Of a stretch of 9,614 nucleotides of DNA, positions 1 through 6,757 are shown piece by piece. The translations under genes and the position numbers were made by a program. Origin of the DNA: Anaerolineae bacterium (GTDB lineage Bacteria > Chloroflexota > Anaerolineae > Anaerolineales > Villigracilaceae); contig DNDO01000095.1 of assembly GCA_003484265.1 (NCBI GenBank), positions 3,732-13,345 on the forward strand, read 5' to 3'. The number at the start of each line of letters is the position of its first letter. The stretch's first letter is position 1. Under the pieces are notes generated by a model that was given only the letters and a program-made list of their open reading frames with translations, made no database searches and was not told the DNA's origin.

Positions 1-140
1 CCTGCCAACTTCAACGCCTTGCGGATACGGTCAGGGTCTGTGGGCTTGGACGGCAAGCCGTAAAGCGTTGGGACAAGAATCCAAAGCAGTGCGAGGCTGA
101 AAATAATGAGATTCAACCCGATGGCGATCAAAACGGTCAT
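1..140 (-). CDS. N-terminus of membrane-anchored protein, probable SAM-dependent methyltransferase (partial)
   Basis: The gene starts at 140 and reads leftward off the window; only 46 codons are visible. The protein begins with a hydrophobic segment (about residues 3-24, MTVLIAIGLNLIIFSLALLW then ILVP) followed by the soluble stretch YGLPSKPTDPDRIRKALKLA. From memory, a short N-terminal membrane anchor followed by a P-x-R-I-R-x-A-L-x-L-A segment precedes the glycine-rich SAM-binding loop in a class of small bacterial methyltransferases. The SAM loop itself would lie outside the window, so the methyltransferase call is inference. Its ATG overlaps the TGA of the upstream MFS gene (ATGA, 137-140), which points to translational coupling and one transcript. 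Confidence 0.5.
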   Translation of the reverse strand, partial: MTVLIAIGLNLIIFSLALLWILVPTLYGLPSKPTDPDRIRKALKLA

Positions 141-1360
141 GCTTCACTTGTTTCAGGTTTATGAAACAATGCAAGAATTCGCGGCAGGATCACGAGTCTT
201 TGTGTCAACTCGCCGAGGGCGAGCAGGGCGAATACATTGAAGAGTATCGCGATCAATGCCACCTGGAAGAATCCAAACCTTTGATAAATGAATGCCGCGA
301 GCAATGCGCCAATTACACGCCCGATAGAGTGTCCTGTCAGATTGAAAGATAACAATGTAGCCCTCGCCTCGGGCATGACCTCCGACATCAACGGGATGTG
401 ACTCACTACGACATACTCGAATGTGATGTAGAACAGGAACAATCCGATCAACGCGCCGAGTTCTGTCCGCCCGATGACGGGCAATAACAAGGCGGCGAAC
501 GCATTGGCGGTCAGACCCAGGACCAATGCGCGCGGTTTGCCCAGTTTGTCGGTGGTCAATGCGACGAGCCCCTCACCGCCCAGTTCGGAGATGCCGATCA
601 CAACGGACGCACCTGCCAGCGCGGCAACCTTCAGTCCAAATGAATCTTCCAGCCACACGCCGAAGATCAAGTTGATCATTTCGTTTGCGGCGCTTGCCCA
701 TAACGCGATAAATATCCCTGCCAGGGCGGGGACATTCGTCAGCACAGCGCGGATTTTTTTGGAGGTGGCAGGCTTGCCCTGAGTCTGATCCGATTGCATC
801 CTCTGAGCTTCATCCCTGCGGGGGATAACCATCCAGATGACGATGAAGAATAAAAGTCCGAGTCCCGCCAAGAACGGGAACGGGGCAGACCATCCATAGC
901 TTGAGATGAGCAACCCAACCAGCGGGACGCCAAAGATGAACGACAACGACCATGCCGCTTCCGTGACTGCGAGCGCTGTGCCCCGCTTTTCGTAAGGGAC
1001 GTTATCGCCGAAATAAGCTTGCATGGACGGTCCAAAAAGAATTTTACCGATGGCGGCAAGTATGACTGCGATGCTGAACGTGAGAAAGTTTGGGTATAGC
1101 GCAACCGTTCCCATACCGATCGTAAAAAGGAGAACGCCTGCGAGCATCCCGAATTTTCGTCCGCGATGGTCGGCAACAGAACCGAACACGGGCGCGAAGA
1201 TGCCTAAAAACCAACTTGTAGTCACCAGGTATGAGATCGAAGTGATCTCGACGCCCACTCCGCGCGCGAAGACCGTCAAAAACGGATACACCATCCTTTG
1301 CATGGTATTCATGATGGTGCGAAGAAATGTGAAGAGGATAAGTTGAAAGCGAAGACGCAT
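137..1360 (-). CDS. MFS transporter
   Basis: A polytopic membrane protein of 407 residues from the ATG at 1360. It has about 11-12 hydrophobic segments, and the loop after the second one reads GSVADHRGRKFGM, the classic loop 2-3 signature of the major facilitator superfamily (G-x-x-x-D-R/H-x-G-R-R/K). A charged central loop (around PRRDEAQRMQSDQTQ) separates the two six-helix halves, as in other MFS permeases of about 400 residues. The substrate cannot be told from sequence; a drug or metabolite efflux role is only a family-level guess. A GTG at 1402 would add 14 residues (VFFPAFDSFGHII...), but that extension is not membrane-like, and the first helix begins right after the ATG at 1360, so I prefer 1360. 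No good SD precedes either start. The stop overlaps the next gene's ATG. It diverges from the sulfur operon over a gap of about 180 bp. Confidence 0.85.
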   Translation of the reverse strand: MRLRFQLILFTFLRTIMNTMQRMVYPFLTVFARGVGVEITSISYLVTTSWFLGIFAPVFGSVADHRGRKFGMLAGVLLFTIGMGTVALYPNFLTFSIAVILAAIGKILFGPSMQAYFGDNVPYEKRGTALAVTEAAWSLSFIFGVPLVGLLISSYGWSAPFPFLAGLGLLFFIVIWMVIPRRDEAQRMQSDQTQGKPATSKKIRAVLTNVPALAGIFIALWASAANEMINLIFGVWLEDSFGLKVAALAGASVVIGISELGGEGLVALTTDKLGKPRALVLGLTANAFAALLLPVIGRTELGALIGLFLFYITFEYVVVSHIPLMSEVMPEARATLLSFNLTGHSIGRVIGALLAAFIYQRFGFFQVALIAILFNVFALLALGELTQRLVILPRILALFHKPETSEA

Positions 1361-1438
1361 AATGATATGTCCGAACGAATCAAACGCAGGAAAGAATACC
1401 ACAAAAGCCAGCCAAAATTAATAGAACACTGATTACAT

Positions 1439-1497
1439 TTGTCACCCACTCCATATGATTCTATATACTGGGTAATTTTTGTCCTGATTGTTATAAT
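1439..1497 (+). promoter_or_regulatory. Candidate promoters of the sulfur operon
   Basis: Two sigma70-like candidates lie in the divergent gap before the SQR-like gene. The first is TTGTCA (1439-1444), a 17-bp spacer and TATATA (1462-1467). The second is an extended -10, TGTTATAAT (1489-1497), without a convincing -35; it would start transcription near 1504 and give a leader of about 40 nt. Both are matched by eye only. The extended -10 is the better fit to consensus. Confidence 0.45.
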
Positions 1498-1543
1498 TTT
1501 CACAATGAAGTTGGAAAATTTGAACAGGCAAGGAGATCACTTA

Positions 1544-2773
1544 ATGAAAACTTTTCTTATTCTAGGCGGAGGCACAGGCGGGACCATGGCAGCAAACAAA
1601 ATGGCTGCCCAATTAGATATGCAGGAATGGCGGATCGTTGTTGTTGACCATGATGAAGTTCACTACTATCAGCCGGGATTTCTTTTTATCCCATTTGGAA
1701 CATACTCCCCCGAGGATGTTGTAAAACCAAAACGGAATTTTCTGCCGCCTGCTGTTGATGTGATCTTTGGCGAAATCGAATTGATCGAACCGGAAAGAAA
1801 CCGGGTCAAACTCAGCGGTGGAAAAACTATCAATTATGACTATTTGCTAATTGCAACCGGCAGTCATATTGACCCGGAAGAGACCTCAGGCATGAAGGAC
1901 GGAGCATGGCATGAAAACATCTTCGACTTCTATACCCTGCAAGGCGCCACGGCTCTCGGTAAATTTCTACGAACCTGGCAGGGCGGGCACATGGTAGTGA
2001 ATATCTCAGAAATGCCGATTAAATGCCCGGTGGCGCCTCTTGAGTTTCTCTTCCTTGCAGATTGGTTTTTCAAGGGACGCGGCATGCGCGACAAGTTGGA
2101 CATCACTTTCGCCACGCCGCTATCAGGGGCATTCACCAAACCCCGCGCATCATCGATGTTGGGCAATATGCTTTCAGATCGTGGAATTTCGCTTGAATCG
2201 GAATTCTCCATCATGGAAGTGGATAACGCCAAACAGGTCATTCGTTCCTATGATGAGCGCGAAATTGGTTATGACCTGTTAGTGACCGTTCCCACCAACA
2301 AAGGCGCTGATGTAATCGGCGCTTCGGGCATGGGCGATGAACTTAACTTCATCCCCACCAACAAACACACACTTCAATCGGAAAAATGGCCGAATATTTG
2401 GATCATTGGCGATGCCGGAAACGTCCCGGCATCCAAGGCTGGCTCAGTGGCACACTTCATGCTTGATGTAGTGGTGGAAAATGTCCTTCGTCATATGAAT
2501 GGACTTGAACCGCTTCCTAATTTTGATGGTCATGCCAACTGCTTCATCGAATCCGGTAACAACGAAGGCATAATGATCGATTTCAATTATGAAGTGGAGC
2601 CCCTGCCAGGAAAATATCCGGTACCTGGGATTGGTCCGTTTTCACTGCTCAGGGAAACCCGGGGCAACCATCTGGGCAAAATGGCTTTCAAATGGATTTA
2701 CTGGAATATCCTGCTGAAAGGCAGGGAATTACCTCTTGGATCTCAAATGTCCATGGCTGGCAAATGGAATTAA
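1544..2773 (+). CDS. sqr: Sulfide:quinone oxidoreductase-like FAD-dependent oxidoreductase
   Basis: A 409-residue flavoprotein of the pyridine-nucleotide-disulfide oxidoreductase fold. The N-terminus FLILGGGTGGTMAANKM (4-20) is the FAD dinucleotide-binding loop, LLIATGS (101-107) the second FAD motif, and NIWIIGDAGNVPASKAG (284-300) the third. Cys161 (in KCPVAPLEF) and Cys333 (in FDGHANCFIESG) sit where SQR enzymes carry two of their three redox or polysulfide cysteines; the third, nearer residue 128, is absent. The C-terminal LGKMAFKWIYWNILLKG (377-393) resembles the amphipathic membrane/quinone-site helices of SQR. SQR oxidises sulfide to sulfane sulfur and passes electrons to quinone. The start at 1544 has AAGGAG 8 nt upstream; the in-frame extension back to 1439 lacks an SD and crosses the promoter region. 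It leads a three-gene operon with a TusE-like and a DsrE-like protein, which supports a sulfur role. Which SQR type it is, and whether sulfide or a persulfide is the substrate, cannot be settled here. Confidence 0.82.
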   Translation: MKTFLILGGGTGGTMAANKMAAQLDMQEWRIVVVDHDEVHYYQPGFLFIPFGTYSPEDVVKPKRNFLPPAVDVIFGEIELIEPERNRVKLSGGKTINYDYLLIATGSHIDPEETSGMKDGAWHENIFDFYTLQGATALGKFLRTWQGGHMVVNISEMPIKCPVAPLEFLFLADWFFKGRGMRDKLDITFATPLSGAFTKPRASSMLGNMLSDRGISLESEFSIMEVDNAKQVIRSYDEREIGYDLLVTVPTNKGADVIGASGMGDELNFIPTNKHTLQSEKWPNIWIIGDAGNVPASKAGSVAHFMLDVVVENVLRHMNGLEPLPNFDGHANCFIESGNNEGIMIDFNYEVEPLPGKYPVPGIGPFSLLRETRGNHLGKMAFKWIYWNILLKGRELPLGSQMSMAGKWN

Positions 2774-2813
2774 TACTGTCAGCCTTGGCTTCCATCTTGG
2801 AAAGGAGAACAAA

Positions 2814-3122
2814 ATGTTAGCAGATATCGCCACCGTAACTTTCAACGAGGAAGGTTTTATGACCAACCCGGATGAATGGACAAAGGAAATAGCCGAAGAA
2901 ATTGCAAGGCAGGAAGGCATTGAAGTGTTGACGCCTGATCACTGGGAGATCATCGATTTCTGCCGCGAGACAGGGTTAGCATCCGGCAAATCCCCCACCC
3001 TGCGTCAGATCACAACAGGCACGAGCATTTCCACCAAGGAATTGTTCGCCCTGTTCCCAAAGGGACCTGCCAAAAAAGTTTCCAAAATTTCCGGCCTTGG
3101 GAAACCCGAAGGTTGTGTGTAA
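2814..3122 (+). CDS. tusE: TusE/DsrC-family sulfur carrier protein
   Basis: A 102-residue protein with the TusE/DsrC/DsvC layout: FNEEGFMTNPDEW (10-22), EIAEEIARQEGIEVLTPDHWEII (the LT-x-x-HW core, 39-44), a helical middle, and the C-terminal tail FPKGPAKKVSKISGLGKPEG followed by the penultimate Cys101 and Val102. The penultimate cysteine is the one that carries persulfide in this family. The second cysteine of dissimilatory DsrC proteins, 11 residues upstream, is Ser90 here, so the protein is TusE-type and should not form the DsrC internal disulfide or trisulfide. Cys50 is an extra, non-canonical cysteine. The start at 2814 has AAAGGAG a few bases upstream; the in-frame extension to 2736 would overlap the SQR gene and has no SD. 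It sits 40 bp after the SQR gene, where it would be a natural sulfur acceptor. No TusA, TusBCD or MnmA gene is nearby. Confidence 0.85.
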   Translation: MLADIATVTFNEEGFMTNPDEWTKEIAEEIARQEGIEVLTPDHWEIIDFCRETGLASGKSPTLRQITTGTSISTKELFALFPKGPAKKVSKISGLGKPEGCV

Positions 3123-3181
3123 TCACGCAAAACTTCTAATGAATGTATGGCATCCAAGGCATCAATAAAAGGAGAAACAAA

Positions 3182-3685
3182 ATGACTGAACAACCACGCA
3201 AAATCGCGTTCATCTGCTCGAAAGGCGATCTCGACATGGTATATCCCGCCCTGATCATGGGTTGGGCGGCTCTCGGCAACGGCATAGATGTGACAATCTT
3301 TTTTACCTTCTGGGGATTGGACATGGTCACAAAAAAAAGAGTGGATAAACTGGAGATCGCCCCTGTTGCCAACACCAGTTTCAAAATGAGCATGATGGGT
3401 TTACCAACAGGCAATCTGGGCATCCCAAATATCATGGGCATCATTCCCGGAATGACCGCTTTTGCCACCTGGTTCATGAAAATGAAGATGAAAGCGCTGG
3501 GTGTTCCGCCTGTGCGCGAATATCTTGAAATGCTATCCGACGGTGGCGCGAAAATGTACGGCTGCAAAATGACCGTGGACATGTTCGACATCAAGGAAGA
3601 AGATTTTTTGCCATGTGTTGAAAGCGTTGTCACAGCCGGTGATTTCATGGACATGACCGAAGGCGCACAAATCGTCTTCATTTGA
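3182..3685 (+). CDS. DsrE/DsrF/DrsH-like family protein
   Basis: A 167-residue protein of the DsrE-like fold. KIAFICSKGDLDMVYPALIM (7-26) forms the first strand and helix, and DVTIFFTFWGLDMV (36-49) is the typical second strand ending in F-x-G-L/V. MYGCKMTVDMF (125-135) carries the conserved cysteine (Cys128) that in DsrE and related proteins accepts sulfane sulfur. Cys12 and Cys145 are further cysteines. A methionine-rich middle (about 68-103, with FKMSMMGLP and WFMKMKMKALG) is characteristic of the DsrE2-like branch. The start at 3182 follows AAAGGAG at good spacing; an ATG 39 nt upstream in frame (3143) has no SD. It is the last gene of the SQR-TusE-DsrE operon and is followed by a strong terminator. 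The likely role is sulfur trafficking between the flavoprotein and TusE; the direction of transfer is unknown. Confidence 0.82.
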   Translation: MTEQPRKIAFICSKGDLDMVYPALIMGWAALGNGIDVTIFFTFWGLDMVTKKRVDKLEIAPVANTSFKMSMMGLPTGNLGIPNIMGIIPGMTAFATWFMKMKMKALGVPPVREYLEMLSDGGAKMYGCKMTVDMFDIKEEDFLPCVESVVTAGDFMDMTEGAQIVFI

Positions 3686-3695
3686 AAACTGGGGC

Positions 3696-3740
3696 AATTA
3701 AAAAAAGAGGCTGCCAATTCGGCAGCCTCTTTTTTTAATT
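3696..3740. terminator. Strong bidirectional intrinsic terminator after the sulfur operon
   Basis: A perfect inverted repeat with 20-nt arms (3696-3715 and 3721-3740) around the loop AATTC. The GC core GAGGCTGCC/GGCAGCCTC is flanked by seven A on the left and seven T on the right, so it would work on both strands. It closes the operon 10 nt after the DsrE-family stop codon and insulates the next gene. Confidence 0.93.
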
Positions 3741-3790
3741 GTAGATTCGGATCCGCGATACTTACATACTAATCTTTCCTGCAAAGAAGT

Positions 3791-3796
3791 TATACT
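3791..3796 (+). promoter_or_regulatory. -10 element giving a leaderless or near-leaderless start for the YbaK-like gene
   Basis: TATACT ends 6 nt before the ATG at 3803, so transcription from it would begin at or next to the start codon. There is no SD upstream and no clear -35 at 17 bp. Read together with the terminator just upstream, this gene probably has its own leaderless transcript. Confidence 0.4.
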
Positions 3797-3802
3797 TATC
3801 AG

Positions 3803-4270
3803 ATGAGTGACAATCCTCCTGCCAGCATCGCGTTGGACGCACTTGGGATTCCCCACCGCCTCTTTCATCACGAGATGCCTGTTCACAGTTTCGAGGAAGC
3901 CGCCTCTGCCCGAGGACAAAGACCAGAACAGATCGTGCGGAGTATTCTCTTTCAAGTGAAGCCCGGAGAGTTTGCGATGGTGCTCATGGCGGGACCCGAT
4001 CAGGTGGATTGGAAGAAACTTCGGCAACTTGTGAAACGATCACGCGTGCGGATGGCATCCGAGGAGGAAGTGCTTGAGGTAACGGGCTACAGGATCGGGA
4101 CTGTGAGCCCTTTCGGTATTAAGACCCAGATACGGATAATGATCGACGCGAGCGTTTTTCGGGAGGAGGAAATCTCCATCGGGTCGGGAGTCCGCAATAC
4201 GGCGATCATCATGAAGAGCGAGGATGTCCGCCGGGCATTGAATGAGGCTGAGGTCGTTTCGCTGACATAA
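3803..4270 (+). CDS. ybaK: YbaK/EbsC-family aminoacyl-tRNA deacylase
   Basis: A 155-residue protein matching the YbaK/ProX editing domain in order: ALDALGIPHRLFHHE (11-24), HSFEEAASARG (28-38), PEQIVRSILFQ (41-51), GEFAMVLMAGPDQVDWKKL, and GTVSPFG (about 99-105), the conserved G-x-V-S-P-x-G loop. Family members hydrolyse mischarged tRNAs such as Cys-tRNA(Pro) or Ala-tRNA(Pro). The catalytic lysine of YbaK normally sits in an I/V-V-K-T/S-L motif; here that position is Arg46 (IVRSIL), so the specificity or activity may differ from classic YbaK. The length is normal for a free-standing deacylase. It is insulated upstream by the terminator and has no functional link to its neighbours that I can see. 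Confidence 0.82.
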   Translation: MSDNPPASIALDALGIPHRLFHHEMPVHSFEEAASARGQRPEQIVRSILFQVKPGEFAMVLMAGPDQVDWKKLRQLVKRSRVRMASEEEVLEVTGYRIGTVSPFGIKTQIRIMIDASVFREEEISIGSGVRNTAIIMKSEDVRRALNEAEVVSLT

Positions 4271-4322
4271 GTCCTATAGCGCAAAACCAAATTATTTCGG
4301 CCGTGTTTTATTGAGAGAGTAC

Positions 4323-5300
4323 ATGATAAACCTGAGAGATCTATTAAGATTGGCAAGCCGAACCTTTGCAATCGGCATCGAGCAGTTACCCGCCATATTG
4401 TGTGACGCGGGAACAGTTGCATACCTTCTTTTACGCGTATCAGATTATCTCGAAGATAATGAGGAATTGCCCGATGAAAGAAAAGTTGCCCTGCTGAATT
4501 TATGGGAGGCGATTCTAAAAGGCAATGCAAAAAGCGAGCAACTCACAAGTCAGCTTCTGGATGCCGATACATCCAACCCTGATGCCGTTGTCGCACAACA
4601 TGCAGAAGAAATTCTGTTGAAGCTTGCATCCCTGCCGGAAGAGGTGCGTGAGATCATCACACAGCACGTCATCCACACCACCCAGGGTATGGCGCGCTGG
4701 GTGGCGCGCGGACCGCAGGTCAACGATGAAGCGGACATGGACGATTACATGTTCGAGGTGGCGGGACGCGTAGGATATTTACTCACCCATCTCTTTGCGT
4801 GGTATTCCACGGCCATCCGCAACAAAAAGGATATTCTTCTGCCGCTCTCGCGCGAATTTGGGCTGGCTCTGCAAACTGTGAACGTGATCCGGGGTTTGCG
4901 CAAGGATTACGAACGCGGCTGGGTGTATATCCCGAAGAAGTTTCTTGCAGCGGTGAATTTGACGGCGCAGGAATTATTCCAGCCCGAAAACCGCGAGGAA
5001 GCCATTAAGGTATTGGATATGCTGGCAGACAAAGCGGAACGTCACCTGCACGCCGCGCTGGCTTGTGTCAAGACCCTTCCGCCGTGGCAGCACCGCATCC
5101 GCCTGGCTTGTATCTTCCCGCTGATGTTTGCCATCCGAACGCTGGCGATCAGCCGCCGCAACACTCAGGTGTTCGAGAGCGAGGCGAAGATCACGCGCGA
5201 AGAGGTGAAGCAGATCGTAAAAGCGACCACCCTCTGGGGATGGTCGAACTTGTGGCTGGATAATTATTCTCAGAAATTGAACATCGTTATAGAAGAATAA
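4323..5300 (+). CDS. Squalene/phytoene synthase family protein
   Basis: A 325-residue all-helical prenyl-condensing enzyme family member. The first Asp-rich motif is DYLED (41-45), preceded by AYLLLRVS as in the Y-x-x-x-R-x-x-D block of squalene and phytoene synthases. MDDYMFEVAGRVG (139-151) matches the conserved Y-x-x-x-V-A-G-x-V-G block. The second motif region reads TVNVIRGLRKDYERGW (185-200), where the usual N-I-I-R-D-x-x-x-D has Gly191 in place of the first Asp and keeps Asp195. Canonical enzymes join two C15 or C20 prenyl diphosphates head to head, feeding hopanoid or carotenoid synthesis. With this second motif altered, the product is uncertain. The ATG at 4323 has a weak GAGAG-type SD; a TTG at 4311 would add four residues. 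It stands alone, with no hpn or crt genes beside it. Confidence 0.83.
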   Translation: MINLRDLLRLASRTFAIGIEQLPAILCDAGTVAYLLLRVSDYLEDNEELPDERKVALLNLWEAILKGNAKSEQLTSQLLDADTSNPDAVVAQHAEEILLKLASLPEEVREIITQHVIHTTQGMARWVARGPQVNDEADMDDYMFEVAGRVGYLLTHLFAWYSTAIRNKKDILLPLSREFGLALQTVNVIRGLRKDYERGWVYIPKKFLAAVNLTAQELFQPENREEAIKVLDMLADKAERHLHAALACVKTLPPWQHRIRLACIFPLMFAIRTLAISRRNTQVFESEAKITREEVKQIVKATTLWGWSNLWLDNYSQKLNIVIEE

Positions 5301-5351
5301 CGGCTCGTATCCTATTACTTTTCTATAACAATCCAGAGGGGAACACCCGGT

Positions 5352-5357
5352 TATAAT
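5352..5357 (+). promoter_or_regulatory. -10 element (TATAAT) just upstream of the NfeD-type gene
   Basis: A consensus TATAAT lies 14 nt before the ATG at 5372, so the leader would be only about 7 nt and could hold no SD; none is visible. There is no good -35. This resembles the arrangement at 3791 and suggests near-leaderless initiation. Confidence 0.45.
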
Positions 5358-5371
5358 ATTCTCAAGAAACC

Positions 5372-6688
5372 ATGAAAAAACTCAGGTTATTCCTGCTCCT
5401 GTTGGTCACACTAGCGCTGACCGTGAATGCCGCCTCCGCCGCACAGAATGATGAACCGCTTGCCATCGTCATGACGGCGGACGGTCCCATCATGCCGCCG
5501 ATGCTCGAGTACATCAAACGCGGCATCGAAACCGCCGACCGCCGGGGCGCGGATGTGCTTATTATCCAACTAGACACACCGGGCGGAAGCATCGAAACCA
5601 TGCTCGAGATCATTTCCGAGATACGCGCGAGCAGTGTGCCGGTGGTCGTTTATGTAGCCCCCCGCAACGCGATCGCCGGGAGCGCCGGCGCTATGATCAC
5701 GATGGCGGGTCACGCCTCAGCGATGGCTCCCGAAACATCCATAGGCGCATCCAGCCCGATAGATGGTTCGGGGGAGAATCTAAACTCCACCGCTGAGACA
5801 AAAGCAAAAGAGATCACGAAAGCCGCGATCAGGGATTACGTCAGACCGCGCGGCGAGGATGCGCTTGCCCTTGCTGAATCCATGATCGACGATGCAATAG
5901 CCGTCACTGCCACCGAAGCGCTCGAAGTCAATCTCATAGACGCCGTCGTGGACAACGTGGATGACCTGCTCGAAGCATTGGATGGAAAAACCGTTCAAAT
6001 GGAGGGTGGTCCGCGCACGCTCGACATAGCCCAAGCAAACATCGAACTTCTCGAGATGAGTTTCATCGAAGGGTTCCTGCTTCTGCTCACCAACCCAAAC
6101 ATAGCGTTTCTGCTCCTTGCCATCGGTGTGCAGTCTGTGCTTATTGAAATTTCAAGCCCGGGCGGTTGGGTGGCTGGCTTCATCGGCGTGAGCTGTCTGA
6201 CACTTGCTGTTTATGGCATGGGCGTGTTGCCCATCAACTGGTTCGGCATCATTTTCCTCGTCGTTGCATTCGTATTATTCATCCTTGATATTAACGCGCC
6301 AACTCACGGTGCGCTGACAACTGCCGGTGTTGCCTCGTTCATCGTCGGCGCATTGGTTTTGTTCAATTCACCCGGCACACCCGATTTCCAGCGCGTGTCA
6401 GTCCCACTGGTGATCGCAACGGGCGTTTCGATCGGCTTGTTATTCTTTGCCGTGCTGATGTTTGCCATCCGCGCATTACGCGCCCCCATCGGCTCGGGGG
6501 CAGAGTCGCTGATCGGTAAAACAGGAACAGCTACAATGTCGCTGAGTGGTAACGGGGGACAGGTTCAACTGGCGTCCGAATTATGGACTGCCGAATCTGT
6601 GGACTCATCCCAGAAGATCCGTAAGGGCGATACCGTGGAAGTTGTCGAAGTCAAAGGATTGCGATTGAAAGTCAGGAAGAAAGAATAA
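5372..6688 (+). CDS. Long-type NfeD family membrane serine protease (ClpP-class)
   Basis: A 438-residue protein with three parts. Residues 1-23 form a signal peptide or anchor (MKKLRLFLLLLVTLALT, ending near ASAA). Residues about 30-205 are a ClpP/SppA-like protease domain: DVLIIQLDTPGGSIE (61-75), the nucleophile region IAGSAGAMITMAGH with Ser104, ETSIGASSPI (121-130), and Lys144/Lys146/Lys150, one of which is well placed to be the general-base lysine of a Ser-Lys dyad. Then LEVNLIDAVVDN closes the domain. Residues about 232-370 hold four to five membrane segments, and 375-438 form the C-terminal NfeD OB-fold domain (IGKTGTATMSL ... KGDTVEVVEVKGLRLKV). Such proteins usually work with a stomatin/SPFH partner in membrane quality control; none is in this window. 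A gap of only 69 bp separates it from lipA on the same strand, so read-through is possible. Confidence 0.88.
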   Translation: MKKLRLFLLLLVTLALTVNAASAAQNDEPLAIVMTADGPIMPPMLEYIKRGIETADRRGADVLIIQLDTPGGSIETMLEIISEIRASSVPVVVYVAPRNAIAGSAGAMITMAGHASAMAPETSIGASSPIDGSGENLNSTAETKAKEITKAAIRDYVRPRGEDALALAESMIDDAIAVTATEALEVNLIDAVVDNVDDLLEALDGKTVQMEGGPRTLDIAQANIELLEMSFIEGFLLLLTNPNIAFLLLAIGVQSVLIEISSPGGWVAGFIGVSCLTLAVYGMGVLPINWFGIIFLVVAFVLFILDINAPTHGALTTAGVASFIVGALVLFNSPGTPDFQRVSVPLVIATGVSIGLLFFAVLMFAIRALRAPIGSGAESLIGKTGTATMSLSGNGGQVQLASELWTAESVDSSQKIRKGDTVEVVEVKGLRLKVRKKE

Positions 6689-6695
6689 ATTAACC

Positions 6696-6742
6696 CCGTC
6701 ATTGCAACCTTTGGAAAGCAATCCATTACTTGACAATGACGG
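6696..6742. repeat. Degenerate REP-like palindromic element in the NfeD-lipA gap
   Basis: CCGTCATTG (6696-6704) is repeated inverted as CAATGACGG (6734-6742), and the stem can extend inward by CAA/TTG with a one-base bulge. The interior holds GAAAGCAATCC. The combination GTCATTGC ... GCAATCC ... CAATGACGG resembles, from memory, a palindromic intergenic repeat common in several bacterial phyla including Chloroflexota, here shortened. There is no U-tract, so it is not a clear terminator. Confidence 0.5.
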
Positions 6743-6757
6743 TTCATCCGAGGACCC

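Noticed and set aside
739..1176. Minus-strand 145-residue ORF inside the MFS gene
   Set aside because: It is an alternate frame of the transporter, rich in Ser and Arg with no membrane pattern.
3136..3717. Minus-strand 193-residue ORF opposite the DsrE-family gene
   Set aside because: It overlaps the well-supported DsrE-like gene entirely and runs into the terminator hairpin.
6730..6735. TTGACA before lipA as a -35 box
   Set aside because: A partner -10 at 17 bp would fall on the lipA start codon and is absent; the bases are part of the palindromic repeat.
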